A stretch of DNA of 10,313 nt, taken from assembly GCA_964465375.1 (NCBI GenBank), contig CAYXIJ010000041.1, positions 1 through 10,313 on the forward strand, in the 5' to 3' direction. The position numbers were made by a program, and so were the translations under genes. The notes beneath the pieces were generated by a model. The model was not told the DNA's origin. It worked only from the letters and a program-made list of their open reading frames with translations, and searched no databases. The stretch comes from CAJWKT01 sp964465375 (GTDB lineage: Bacteria; Pseudomonadota; Gammaproteobacteria; Steroidobacterales; Rariloculaceae). Every line of letters begins with the position of its first letter. Positions within the stretch are counted from its first letter, which is position 1. Shown here in pieces: positions 1 through 6,872 of this stretch.

Positions 1-853
1 TTTGTTTTTTGCTGGGCTTGCCACAGGAGAAGCAGCGATAGACGCAAGTATGATATCCATTAAACATGCACACTACATCCATAAAAATCATATCCCCCGG
101 CTGGATAAGGCGGTCCGAGCTCAGATGCGGATGCGGGTAGGTTCGGTTGCCCGTAGTAACCTGGACATTGTGCACCCACTGTGCCCCTAATCGATGCATC
201 TCATGAGAGGCTTCAGCCTGAAGATCGTTTTCCTTGATACCCGGCGCAATTGTCCGGGCAATCCTGTGAAAAGCCGCATCAACAATGGCTGCTCCATGTT
301 TGAGGCACATGATTTCGTCTTCATTCTTAATTGCTCGGGCGTATTGCATGACTTTTTGCCCGTCCCCAATGACATAACCCTTTTCGAGTAGGGCCAGAAT
401 GATCTGTGACTCAACAATATCTACACCGATCTTACATTTACTTTTATCCATCTTGTGATTTGCGAGCACCATATCCAGATCCTTCAAGAATCCTTCGTAA
501 CAGCCCCAGTCCATAGGCAATGCCCCATGCATAGTGCCGTGCGCGGGGAAGGTATAGTCCGCAATCCAGGGGCAATAGAGTTTTTCAGCAGCAACTTCTG
601 AACCAAAGCCAAATATATGCGGGTAGCCATTGCGTGGAATGATGGCGTAACGGCCCATATTGTCCACTTCTGGTGAGGCTACTGCTGTGGAAGTCGAATA
701 CCGTTTATTGCCAGTATCAAAAAGTAACAGACATTCAATATCAAACTCGTCCATATATTTTTTGATACGGGAGACTCTATGCTCGCGCATGCGATCGAAG
801 TCGATCCGTTGCTCATAGTCCACCTGCATCATTCCGTGTGTACCGACTCTCAC
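1..853 (-). CDS. M24-family (creatinase / Xaa-Pro peptidase / DddP-like) protein, C-terminus cut by window edge
   Basis: The minus strand is open from a GTG at 853 to the left edge, giving 284 residues without a stop. Residues 1-150 or so look like a creatinase-type N-terminal domain (MREHRVSRIKKYMDEFDIEC, then LLLFDTGNKRY). From about 165 the pita-bread M24 fold begins (ARAIKNEDEI, then PGDMIFMDVV and NGYHTCVYRCF). GTG is chosen because AGGGAG lies 10 bases upstream; the ATG pair at 832-827 has no such site. M24 enzymes are two-metal hydrolases of X-Pro peptides, creatine and related C-N bonds, and the family also includes the DMSP lyase DddP. The stretch TGNRTYPHPHLSSDRLIQPG resembles DddP. 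The first metal Asp is D259, but the second, 11 residues on, is C270. The later His/Glu ligands lie outside the window, so activity and substrate are unknown. It is transcribed away from the dehydrogenase operon. Family membership is firm; function is not. Confidence 0.85.
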   Translation of the reverse strand, partial: MRVGTHGMMQVDYEQRIDFDRMREHRVSRIKKYMDEFDIECLLLFDTGNKRYSTSTAVASPEVDNMGRYAIIPRNGYPHIFGFGSEVAAEKLYCPWIADYTFPAHGTMHGALPMDWGCYEGFLKDLDMVLANHKMDKSKCKIGVDIVESQIILALLEKGYVIGDGQKVMQYARAIKNEDEIMCLKHGAAIVDAAFHRIARTIAPGIKENDLQAEASHEMHRLGAQWVHNVQVTTGNRTYPHPHLSSDRLIQPGDMIFMDVVCMFNGYHTCVYRCFSCGKPSKKQ

Positions 854-1166
854 TTTAAATATTCTCCCTAGTTATTGTCTTTTCCCTGAAAGGGGTAGGT
901 TATGAAAGATATCGACCTCAGTTGCTGAATAAAAAGATAGCCTCAGCTAAACTGGGTAGTCGTTCTAATGAAGGCGCAGTTTTTCACAATTTGTTAACTT
1001 GATCAATGGTAGTTGTTCCATGGCCCGGTACTGAGGATCTGTTGGGCGATGACAATTTTTTCGCTTGACTGACAGCCTTGTGTTGGGGCTGCTATTCGCG
1101 GGCGGCTTAAAATTGCTTTAGAATTTCCGATCTTTTCGGCCTTTAGGGCTAAATTCAAAGATACCA
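854..1166. other. Divergent intergenic region between the M24 gene and the dehydrogenase operon
   Basis: This 313-base region must hold the promoters of both flanking genes. I see no convincing sigma-70 pair: TTGACT at 1065-1070 lacks a good -10 at normal spacing, and TAGAAT at 1119-1124 lacks a -35. An eight-residue reading frame (902-928, MKDIDLSC) follows a GGGGTAGG purine run and could be a chance leader. A small hairpin, CCGA/TCGG with a five-base loop, lies at 1127-1139. No RNA gene, repeat or protein gene is evident. Confidence 0.7.
864..869 (-). promoter_or_regulatory. Shine-Dalgarno site deciding the GTG start of the M24 gene
   Basis: The minus strand reads AGGGAG, 10 bases before the GTG at 853. 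The alternative ATG at 832 would be 31 bases away from it and has no site of its own. This supports the GTG start and adds seven residues to the protein. Confidence 0.6.
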
Positions 1167-2183
1167 ATGGAGGACACATTCATCGTTTCAGATAAAAAGA
1201 AATCCCTGGATCGCGTAGTACGATTTAAGCTTTATCGCTCAATGCTGGAATGCCGTGGCCTTGAGAAGAGGGCGTATGACTTGTTTATGCAGAATCTAAT
1301 CAAGGGAACCAGTCACTTAGGTTTGGGGCAAGAGGCGGTAGCTGCAGGATTTGGCACAGCAATGCGATCTGATGACTATACGTTTTGTACCTATCGCGGC
1401 CACAATCACACTTTAGTTCGTGGTGTGTCTATGACAGCAATTCTTGGGGAGTTGATGGGTCGCGCATGTGGTCTGTTAAGGGGAAAGGGCGGCTCCATGC
1501 ACCTCGCCAGTACCCAACATGGAGCCATGGGTTCCTATGCGATTGTTGGTGCCCATTTGCCCATTGCTGCAGGTGCTGCCTTGTCTGCTCAATACCGAAA
1601 GACACAGCAAGTAGCAACTGCTTTTTTTGGTGATGGCACCACCAACATCGGCGCCTTTCACGAAGCGCTAAATTTAGCCGTGGTGTGGAAACTCCCAGTA
1701 GTTTTTGTTTGTGAGAATAACCTCTATATGGAGTACACCCCAATCGACCAAGTTACGGCTGTTAAAAATCCTGCGGCGGACCGTGCAGCCGCATACGGGC
1801 TCGAGCCTATTCTCATTGATGGCAATGATGTGGATGTAGTTTACGAAACGGCCCTTGCTGCCTATGAAAAAGCTCGCTCGGGAGACGGACCCAGCCTAAT
1901 TGAAGCTCAGACCTATCGTCATGGCGGACATTCGCGTGCGGATCCCGGGAAATATCGTCCTTCGGAGGAAGTAAAAGCTTGGCTAGCCAGGGACCCTATT
2001 ACAAATTATCGCGCACGCCTAGAAAAACTAGGCATTGATGGAGAAACCCTAGGCCGCATTGAGGCTGATGTTCAAACAGCTGTTGATTTTGCTACGGAGA
2101 CGGCCAAAGAGAGCCCGAAACCACCATCCGAGATTGCCGGTATTGATGTTTGGGCGGACGGAGGTGCGCAATGGCGGAACTAA
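1167..2183 (+). CDS. 2-oxoacid dehydrogenase E1 component, alpha subunit (pyruvate/acetoin type)
   Basis: This thiamine-diphosphate subunit decarboxylates a 2-oxoacid (or cleaves acetoin) together with the beta subunit and passes the acyl group to E2 lipoate; it is cytoplasmic. The 338 residues match the usual length of about 320-370. Visible motifs are RGHNHTL (77-83), GKGGSMHL (107-114), the ThDP/Mg motif starting GDG (155-157) and ending NN (184-185), and the loop YRHGGHSRADP (250-260). That loop, with GHS followed by DP, fits the PDH/acetoin class better than branched-chain E1. The annotated ATG has only a weak upstream site (AAAG). Oddly, the strong GGAGG (1169-1173) overlaps the first codons, 8 bases before an in-frame ATC. 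The 3' end overlaps the next gene by 13 bases, indicating an operon. The symbol could be pdhA or acoA; the substrate is not determined by sequence. Confidence 0.93.
   Translation: MEDTFIVSDKKKSLDRVVRFKLYRSMLECRGLEKRAYDLFMQNLIKGTSHLGLGQEAVAAGFGTAMRSDDYTFCTYRGHNHTLVRGVSMTAILGELMGRACGLLRGKGGSMHLASTQHGAMGSYAIVGAHLPIAAGAALSAQYRKTQQVATAFFGDGTTNIGAFHEALNLAVVWKLPVVFVCENNLYMEYTPIDQVTAVKNPAADRAAAYGLEPILIDGNDVDVVYETALAAYEKARSGDGPSLIEAQTYRHGGHSRADPGKYRPSEEVKAWLARDPITNYRARLEKLGIDGETLGRIEADVQTAVDFATETAKESPKPPSEIAGIDVWADGGAQWRN
2160..2164 (+). promoter_or_regulatory. Shine-Dalgarno site fixing the start of E1-beta
   Basis: GGAGG is followed by six bases and then the ATG at 2171. This makes 2171 the start rather than the in-frame ATG at 2150. 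The site lies inside the end of the alpha-subunit gene, as expected for translational coupling. Confidence 0.8.
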
Positions 2184-3148
2184 GCTATCGTGAGGCTGTA
2201 GCTGCTGGCATTGCCCAGGAAATGAGGCGGGATCCGGATGTGCTGTTTCTTGGAGAAGATGTTGCAGCTGCAGGTGGTGTATTTAAGACCACAGAGGGAC
2301 TCCTGGATGAATTCGGTCCGAAAAGGGTTAAGGATACTCCAATTTCCGAGCAGGCCATTATTGGTGCGACCATGGGTGCGGCAATGACTGGACTTCGGCC
2401 TATTGCAGAGATCATGTTCTCGGATTTTTTCGCGGTTTGTTGGGACCTAGTAGCGAATCAGATTGCTAAGACGCGTTACATGACAGACGGGCAATGTTCG
2501 TTTCCTTTGGTTATCCGGAGTGCCAATGGAGGTGGCAGTCGGTTTGGCGCTCAGCACTCTCAGAGTATTGAAAATTGGGCGATGGCAATCCCGGGATTAA
2601 AGGTTGTTGCCCCTTCTACGCCAGCTGATGTAAAGGGCCTGCTTGCGGCTTCAATACGGGATCCAGACCCGGTAATGTTTTTTGAGCAGAAATCTTTGTA
2701 CTCAGTAAAAGGAGAGGTACCGGATGGTGAGTATGTGGATGCACTCGGTGCCGCACGTGTTGTCTGCACTGGCACAGACGTTACCATAGCTGCTCTTGCC
2801 GCTATGGTTCCCCGAGCCCTGAAAGCGGCAGAAATACTAAAAAGTGAACATGGAATATCTGCAAGCGTAGTGGATATACGTTCGCTGGTCCCGCTGGATA
2901 CTCAGACCTTACTTGAGTCGGTTTCAGAAACTGGTCGGCTTGTAACCGTGGAGGAGAACCCACGTCTTTGTGGGTGGGGTGCTGAGGTAGCATCTATTGT
3001 TGCTGAGGAGCTTTTCTGGAGCTTGGATGGTCCCATTGTTCGGGTCACTACACCGCACATTCCATTGCCTTCCGCAGATTCTTTGGAAGATGAGGTCCTG
3101 CCAAACGTAGAGCGAATTGTTAGTAGTGTTCAGCGTCTTGTGGATTGA
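2171..3148 (+). CDS. 2-oxoacid dehydrogenase E1 component, beta subunit
   Basis: This is the partner of the alpha subunit in an alpha2beta2 E1 that binds thiamine diphosphate at the subunit interface. The 325 residues are normal for the family (about 325-350). The N-terminal transketolase pyrimidine-binding domain shows GED (28-30), then DTPISEQ (55-61), whose Glu60 is the expected cofactor-activating residue. GAQHSQS (126-132) carries the conserved His129. The C-terminal transketolase domain shows VVDIRSLVPLD (233-243), VTVEEN (258-263) and the closing segment TPHIPLPSADSLEDEVLPN. The start is set by GGAGG six bases upstream; the gene begins 13 bases before the alpha stop. The spacing to E2 is 11 bases. 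This is a pdhB/acoB-type protein; identity as E1-beta is near certain, the acyl substrate is not. Confidence 0.96.
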   Translation: MAELSYREAVAAGIAQEMRRDPDVLFLGEDVAAAGGVFKTTEGLLDEFGPKRVKDTPISEQAIIGATMGAAMTGLRPIAEIMFSDFFAVCWDLVANQIAKTRYMTDGQCSFPLVIRSANGGGSRFGAQHSQSIENWAMAIPGLKVVAPSTPADVKGLLAASIRDPDPVMFFEQKSLYSVKGEVPDGEYVDALGAARVVCTGTDVTIAALAAMVPRALKAAEILKSEHGISASVVDIRSLVPLDTQTLLESVSETGRLVTVEENPRLCGWGAEVASIVAEELFWSLDGPIVRVTTPHIPLPSADSLEDEVLPNVERIVSSVQRLVD

Positions 3149-3159
3149 GTCTCGGCCTG

Positions 3160-4428
3160 ATGAATATTCTGATGCCCCAGCTAGGCGAGACCGTAGAAGA
3201 GGGCACAGTAAGCGCTTGGCACAAAAAGGTTGGAGAGGAAGTTAAACAGGACGAGGTTCTGCTCGATGTAGAGACCGACAAGGTTGCTACGGAAATCCCA
3301 GCGCCGGTTGCTGGAATTCTTACCCAAGTATTGGTAGAGGAAGGTGAGACAGTAGTTGTAGGAACAGTTTTAGCGGTAATTGGTGATTCTACAGGCGCTA
3401 CAGAGGATCTTGGGTCTTTGCCGGAAACTACTGATGATAACGTGCTTGACCCTTCTAGGGTGGTTGCAGAGAAAGATGCGGAGTTGAAAACAGAGGTCCA
3501 AGAGAAGGCTATTCCTCGCGAAAAAACCCGTGTATCTGGTGAACTACTTTCTCCGGTGGTTCGGCGGTTGATCAAGGATCATAAGATTGATACGAAGCAA
3601 ATTGCAGGCTCTGGACGAAATGGCCGGGTTACACGTAAGGATGTGCTTGCATTTGTAGCAGCGGGGGGTCTAGAGATTCAATCTGGCTTGGACCAGGGAA
3701 CACCCCAACTGACTGACTCAGATAGTAACCGGATACCCTTTGATCGAATCCGGCGTGTTACTGCGGAGCACATGGTCCGATCCAAAGCTACCAGTCCTCA
3801 TGTCTTGCAAACTATGGAGGTAGATTTCAGTTATGTGGATCATGCTCGACTTGAAGCTAAGGACAATTGGAAAAAAGAGAATGGCTTTTCATTAACCTAC
3901 TTGCCTTTTGTGGGCCGTGCGGCGTGCTTAGCGATCAAAGAATTCCCGCGTGTTAATTCGAGTGTCGAAGGGGATGCTCTCGTGGTACACGATTTAATTA
4001 ATCTGGCAATTGCTGTGGACTTGAATTTTGAGGGCCTAGTGGCGCCGGTAATTCGGGATGCGGGCGATCAGACTGTGTCCAGTTTGGCTCATGCGTTCCA
4101 CGATGTCAGTCAAAGGGCAAAAGAAAGTCTGTTGAATGCTGATGATTTCTCTGGCGGAACTTATACGCTGTCAAATCCAGGATCTTTCGGTATGTTTTTT
4201 ACGGCTCCGATCATCAACCAGCCACAAGTAGCGATTCTTTCAATCGATGGAGTTAAGAAGCGTCCGGTTGTAGTTGATGGGCCTTCTGGGGACGGTATTG
4301 CCATCCGACCAGTGGGGGTGCTCGCTCAGTCTTTTGATCATCGTGCTTTTGATGGCGCTTATTCTGCAGCATTCCTGAGCAAAATTAGGATGATTCTTGA
4401 AAGTACAGATTGGTCGAAACAGTTGTAG
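3160..4428 (+). CDS. 2-oxoacid dehydrogenase E2 component (lipoyl acyltransferase)
   Basis: E2 is the core of the complex: it takes the acyl group from E1 on a swinging lipoyl-lysine and transfers it to coenzyme A. The 422 residues contain one lipoyl domain (2-75) with the lipoylated Lys41 in VETDKVATE, an acidic linker, a peripheral-subunit-binding domain (129-165, SPVVRRLIKDHKID then GRVTRKDVL) that docks E1 or E3, and a catalytic acyltransferase domain (190-422) with the active-site motif DHRAFDG (His394, Asp398). The ATG at 3160 is preferred. A TTG at 3145 overlapping the beta stop would add only five residues, and neither has a strong ribosome site, so coupling to the upstream gene is likely. 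No E3 gene follows. Fold and role are clear; the acyl chain handled is unknown. Confidence 0.96.
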   Translation: MNILMPQLGETVEEGTVSAWHKKVGEEVKQDEVLLDVETDKVATEIPAPVAGILTQVLVEEGETVVVGTVLAVIGDSTGATEDLGSLPETTDDNVLDPSRVVAEKDAELKTEVQEKAIPREKTRVSGELLSPVVRRLIKDHKIDTKQIAGSGRNGRVTRKDVLAFVAAGGLEIQSGLDQGTPQLTDSDSNRIPFDRIRRVTAEHMVRSKATSPHVLQTMEVDFSYVDHARLEAKDNWKKENGFSLTYLPFVGRAACLAIKEFPRVNSSVEGDALVVHDLINLAIAVDLNFEGLVAPVIRDAGDQTVSSLAHAFHDVSQRAKESLLNADDFSGGTYTLSNPGSFGMFFTAPIINQPQVAILSIDGVKKRPVVVDGPSGDGIAIRPVGVLAQSFDHRAFDGAYSAAFLSKIRMILESTDWSKQL

Positions 4429-4455
4429 GGCGCACTAGCTGTTAAGGTTTCAAGA

Positions 4456-4485
4456 ATGAAGGGAGGTTCTGGTTTTCTGGTATGA
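4456..4485 (+). other. Possible nine-codon upstream ORF coupled to the dioxygenase start
   Basis: A short frame, MKGGSGFLV, starts at ATG 4456 and ends in TGA at 4483-4485, which overlaps the dioxygenase ATG at 4482 as ATGA. AAGG lies 8 bases before its start. The only strong site for the dioxygenase, GGGAGG at 4461-4466, is inside this frame and 15 bases from the ATG, longer than usual. Translation of the short frame could deliver ribosomes to the dioxygenase start. This is inference from spacing only; the frame is short enough to be chance. Confidence 0.3.
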
Positions 4486-5441
4486 ATAGTTTTCTTTTGT
4501 GTGCTTCTCATAGTCCACTGAATTACTGTTATGACCGTAAGCCTGATCGCTGGGAGGATATTGAGCAAATCTACAAGGAGCTTAAGGCTACTGTAGAGGA
4601 GTTTCGGCCGGAGCTAGTTTTTGCCTTTGGATCTGATCATTTCAATGGTTTTTTTCTTAAGCTCATGCCGGCATTTTGTATCGGCAGTGCCGCAGAGGCT
4701 ACCACTGATATCGGCGGGTTTAGCGGAAAGCTCAATGTACCGGAATCACTAGCCATTGAGTCCGTAAATTTTCTTAGGGCCAATGGACTAGATCCAGCTG
4801 TTTCATATGCGATGACGCTAGACCACGCATTCTCACAGACGCTAACTCGGGTACTAGGTGGGCTAGACCGATACCCAACTATTCCAATATTCATCAACTG
4901 TATAACGGAGCCCTATGTACCTTTCAAGCGGACTCGCTTAATGGGTGAGGCCATTGGGTATTTCATTTCTAAGCTTAAAAAGCGAGTACTTCTTTTGGCC
5001 TCGGGTGGGATGTCTCACCACCCTAGACGCTACTATCCAAAATACAGCGGGGAGGATGACTCTGTGTCTGCCTGGCAATTGTGGGGTGGTGATCGGCCTC
5101 CTTCTTTTTCCCGTGAGGAGTGGCTGCAGAGGTTAGAAGACATGCATCATGAGGGCGCCAAGATGATTACGCGCGGAGAGAGAACCGCTGCTGATATGCA
5201 CCTCAATCCAGAAATTGATCAACGTTTTCTTAATATTCTGACTGGAAACGAACTGGAGTTGTTTGACGAATGGGACCAAGGAAAGACGGTGGAAGAGGGT
5301 GGAATTGGATTTATGGAGCTACAGTCTTGGTTGGCAGCAACTGCAGCCCACAGGGTAGTTGGTGGAGCAAAGCCGATTGTAGATATTTATGCTGTAACTG
5401 AGGAGCTTGGTATCGCCACTGGAATTGTTCATGCTATTTGA
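4482..5441 (+). CDS. mhpB: MhpB-like class III (LigB-family) extradiol ring-cleavage dioxygenase
   Basis: This non-haem iron enzyme opens a catechol-type ring next to the two hydroxyls (meta cleavage) using O2. As I recall it, E. coli MhpB (2,3-dihydroxyphenylpropionate 1,2-dioxygenase, 314 residues) is similar along the whole length; this protein has 319. Shared segments are ASHSPL (8-13), SDHFNGFF (51-58), SYAMTLDHAF (108-117), FIN, KRTRLMGEAIG (149-159) and SGGMSHHP (174-181). His10 and His53 are the likely iron ligands, with Glu279 in MELQSW as a candidate third. His115 and His179 are at the same positions as the acid/base histidines of MhpB. The segment from about 185 to 240 is unlike MhpB, so the substrate may differ. 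The start has no close ribosome site (see the overlapping short frame). It lies 53 bases after E2 with no terminator visible, so it is probably part of the same transcript. Confidence 0.9.
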   Translation: MNSFLLCASHSPLNYCYDRKPDRWEDIEQIYKELKATVEEFRPELVFAFGSDHFNGFFLKLMPAFCIGSAAEATTDIGGFSGKLNVPESLAIESVNFLRANGLDPAVSYAMTLDHAFSQTLTRVLGGLDRYPTIPIFINCITEPYVPFKRTRLMGEAIGYFISKLKKRVLLLASGGMSHHPRRYYPKYSGEDDSVSAWQLWGGDRPPSFSREEWLQRLEDMHHEGAKMITRGERTAADMHLNPEIDQRFLNILTGNELELFDEWDQGKTVEEGGIGFMELQSWLAATAAHRVVGGAKPIVDIYAVTEELGIATGIVHAI

Positions 5442-5456
5442 AATGGATTTTCTATC

Positions 5457-6701
5457 TTAGAGAGTTGGTTCTTCTTTCGTCTTTGTGGGCGCAAAGACGC
5501 CCTGCTTGCGGGTTGTGATACGCCGGAGAAGTAACAGAGCGAGGAGTACACATAAGAGCCCACAAATACTGGTCGTTCGCGAGAGTCCTACGTGGCTTGC
5601 CGCGGCGCCAATCAATAGAGTCCCGAAGGCTGGCGCTGCAAGCGCCAGTACACTCCAAAAACTTAGCACTCGACCCCTCATTTCTTCTGCTACTGCAGTT
5701 TGAATCATGGAGGTTGATCCGATTCCGCTCAGGCTAATCGTGAATCCTAGGGCAGCAACCACCGCAATACCCACGGGATAATTTTCTGTTAAACCGAGAA
5801 TGAAGAGTAGTCCCCCCGTAAGAACCAGCGACCAATGCGTGATTTTTTGCAGTCGGAGAGCAGACGGCTCTCTTGATAGCCAGAAGCCACCGATAATTGC
5901 TCCTGCACCTGATACTGAGGTGAGGGTAGCAAGCACGGTGCTGTCCCCAGCAAATATTGCTCCAGCAAAAGCGGGTAACATAGAGGGCACAATGCCCCGC
6001 CCTAGAGTTGAATTAACGCCCACCAGCATAAGTTGCGGCCCTATGGTGGTGTGACGTGCGGTATAACGGATGCCAGCCCCAAAATCAGCTAAAAAGTTGC
6101 TTTGCTTGGAGCCTGAGCGCGCAGTTTTAAATTGCACAAACAGTAAAGCAGTGATTAACACCAAATACGAGATCGCATTTAGTGCAAAAGCAGTGGCTAA
6201 TCCCCAAAAAGCAATAATAGGACCAGCCAATGCTGGGCCAACAAATCGTGACACATTAAAGCTGATCGATTGAAACGCAACAGCTGGAGTTAAATGATCT
6301 CTCTTCACTAAACTAGGGATTATGGACATTCGTACAGGCTGAAAGATCGCGTTAATCAGCCCGAGAATGAGTACCAGGCACCATAGGATTCTGATATTCA
6401 TCATATCTAGTGCGGTGAACCCGGCGAGTAGCGCTGCCAGTATGGTTGAGATTGCCGCAGAGACCAAGGCCATAGTTCGCCGATCAAAGCGGTCTGCCAT
6501 GACGCCAAAAAGTGGAGAGAGAAACATTGTAGGCATGAACTCAGTCGCGGCGATAATACCGATCCAAAGCTCGGATGAGGTCAATTGCCAAGTTAGCCAG
6601 CCAAGAGCTACGCGGTGCATCCACTGACCGTGTAGAGAAACCGTATTACCTGCTAAATACCATGTGAAATTACGATTTTGAAACAGCTCAGATCGCATCA
6701 T
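5457..6701 (-). CDS. MFS_3-type major facilitator superfamily transporter (EntS-like)
   Basis: This is an inner-membrane secondary transporter, probably a drug/proton-type or siderophore-type exporter. The 414 residues contain about 12 hydrophobic helices. The N-terminus (FQNRNFTWYLAGNTVSLHG, then WMHRVALGWLTWQLTSSELW) is typical of the Pfam MFS_3 (transmembrane secretion effector) group. The cytoplasmic loop motif between helices 2 and 3 is clear (GVMADRFDRR, 66-75). A second copy of loop-type sequence, AEEMRGRVLS, lies in the C-terminal half. The C-terminal tail is short, charged and cytoplasmic. The start is the first of two adjacent ATGs; no strong ribosome site is visible. It is convergent with the dioxygenase, so it need not share its function. 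The substrate cannot be predicted. Confidence in the family is high. Confidence 0.9.
   Translation of the reverse strand: MMRSELFQNRNFTWYLAGNTVSLHGQWMHRVALGWLTWQLTSSELWIGIIAATEFMPTMFLSPLFGVMADRFDRRTMALVSAAISTILAALLAGFTALDMMNIRILWCLVLILGLINAIFQPVRMSIIPSLVKRDHLTPAVAFQSISFNVSRFVGPALAGPIIAFWGLATAFALNAISYLVLITALLFVQFKTARSGSKQSNFLADFGAGIRYTARHTTIGPQLMLVGVNSTLGRGIVPSMLPAFAGAIFAGDSTVLATLTSVSGAGAIIGGFWLSREPSALRLQKITHWSLVLTGGLLFILGLTENYPVGIAVVAALGFTISLSGIGSTSMIQTAVAEEMRGRVLSFWSVLALAAPAFGTLLIGAAASHVGLSRTTSICGLLCVLLALLLLRRITTRKQGVFAPTKTKEEPTL
5478..5499. repeat. Perfect 8-bp inverted repeat (hairpin) at the convergent gene ends
   Basis: CGTCTTTG and CAAAGACG flank a six-base loop. The hairpin lies inside the last codons of the MFS gene and 37-58 bases past the dioxygenase stop. 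Neither strand has a T-run after it, so it is not a classic Rho-independent terminator. It could stabilise or mark the 3' end of the dioxygenase transcript, since no other hairpin is seen in the 15 bases between the convergent stops. Confidence 0.5.
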
Positions 6702-6778
6702 TTAGTATTCTTGGCACATTAATTTGTTCTCCTGCTCGAAGAGGTTTATTTCACAGGGATTGATTCAAACCAGTGATG

Positions 6779-6805
6779 CTAGCGGGTTCAGATAATGCCA
6801 GCTAG
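6779..6805 (+). terminator. Weak terminator-like hairpin with T-run on the plus strand
   Basis: CTAGCGGG pairs with CCAGCTAG (one mismatch) around an 11-base loop and is followed by five T and, after ACCC, five more. The polarity fits transcripts running rightwards, yet no plus-strand gene ends nearby. It may stop antisense transcription from the convergent region or be chance. Confidence 0.3.
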
Positions 6806-6833
6806 TTTTTACCCTTTTTCTAGTAGATTAATC

Positions 6834-6850
6834 TTAGAAGAGGCTTCTAA
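6834..6850. repeat. Perfect 7-bp inverted repeat after the propeller gene
   Basis: TTAGAAG and CTTCTAA flank a three-base loop, 23 bases past the propeller stop codon in its transcript. It is AT-rich with no T-run on the minus strand, so at best it is a weak 3'-end hairpin. A second palindrome, AGATTAATCT, lies at 6825-6834. Confidence 0.35.
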
Positions 6851-6872
6851 ATTTAGATTGAATGGCGATGAG

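Noticed and set aside
2..391. Two plus-strand frames at the left edge
   Set aside because: They lie opposite the well-formed M24 reading frame, have no family features and no ribosome sites; they are shadows.
1..853. Assigning the M24 protein as the DMSP lyase DddP
   Set aside because: The DddP-like stretches are real, but the second metal Asp is replaced by Cys and the C-terminal half is missing, so the assignment is not supported.
1065..1096. Sigma-70 promoter TTGACT with GCTATT upstream of the E1-alpha gene
   Set aside because: The spacing is 20 bases and the -10 match is poor, so I do not call it.
2150..2170. Earlier ATG start for E1-beta at 2150
   Set aside because: The residues it adds (MGGRRCA) are not family-like, and the GGAGG with correct spacing belongs to the ATG at 2171.
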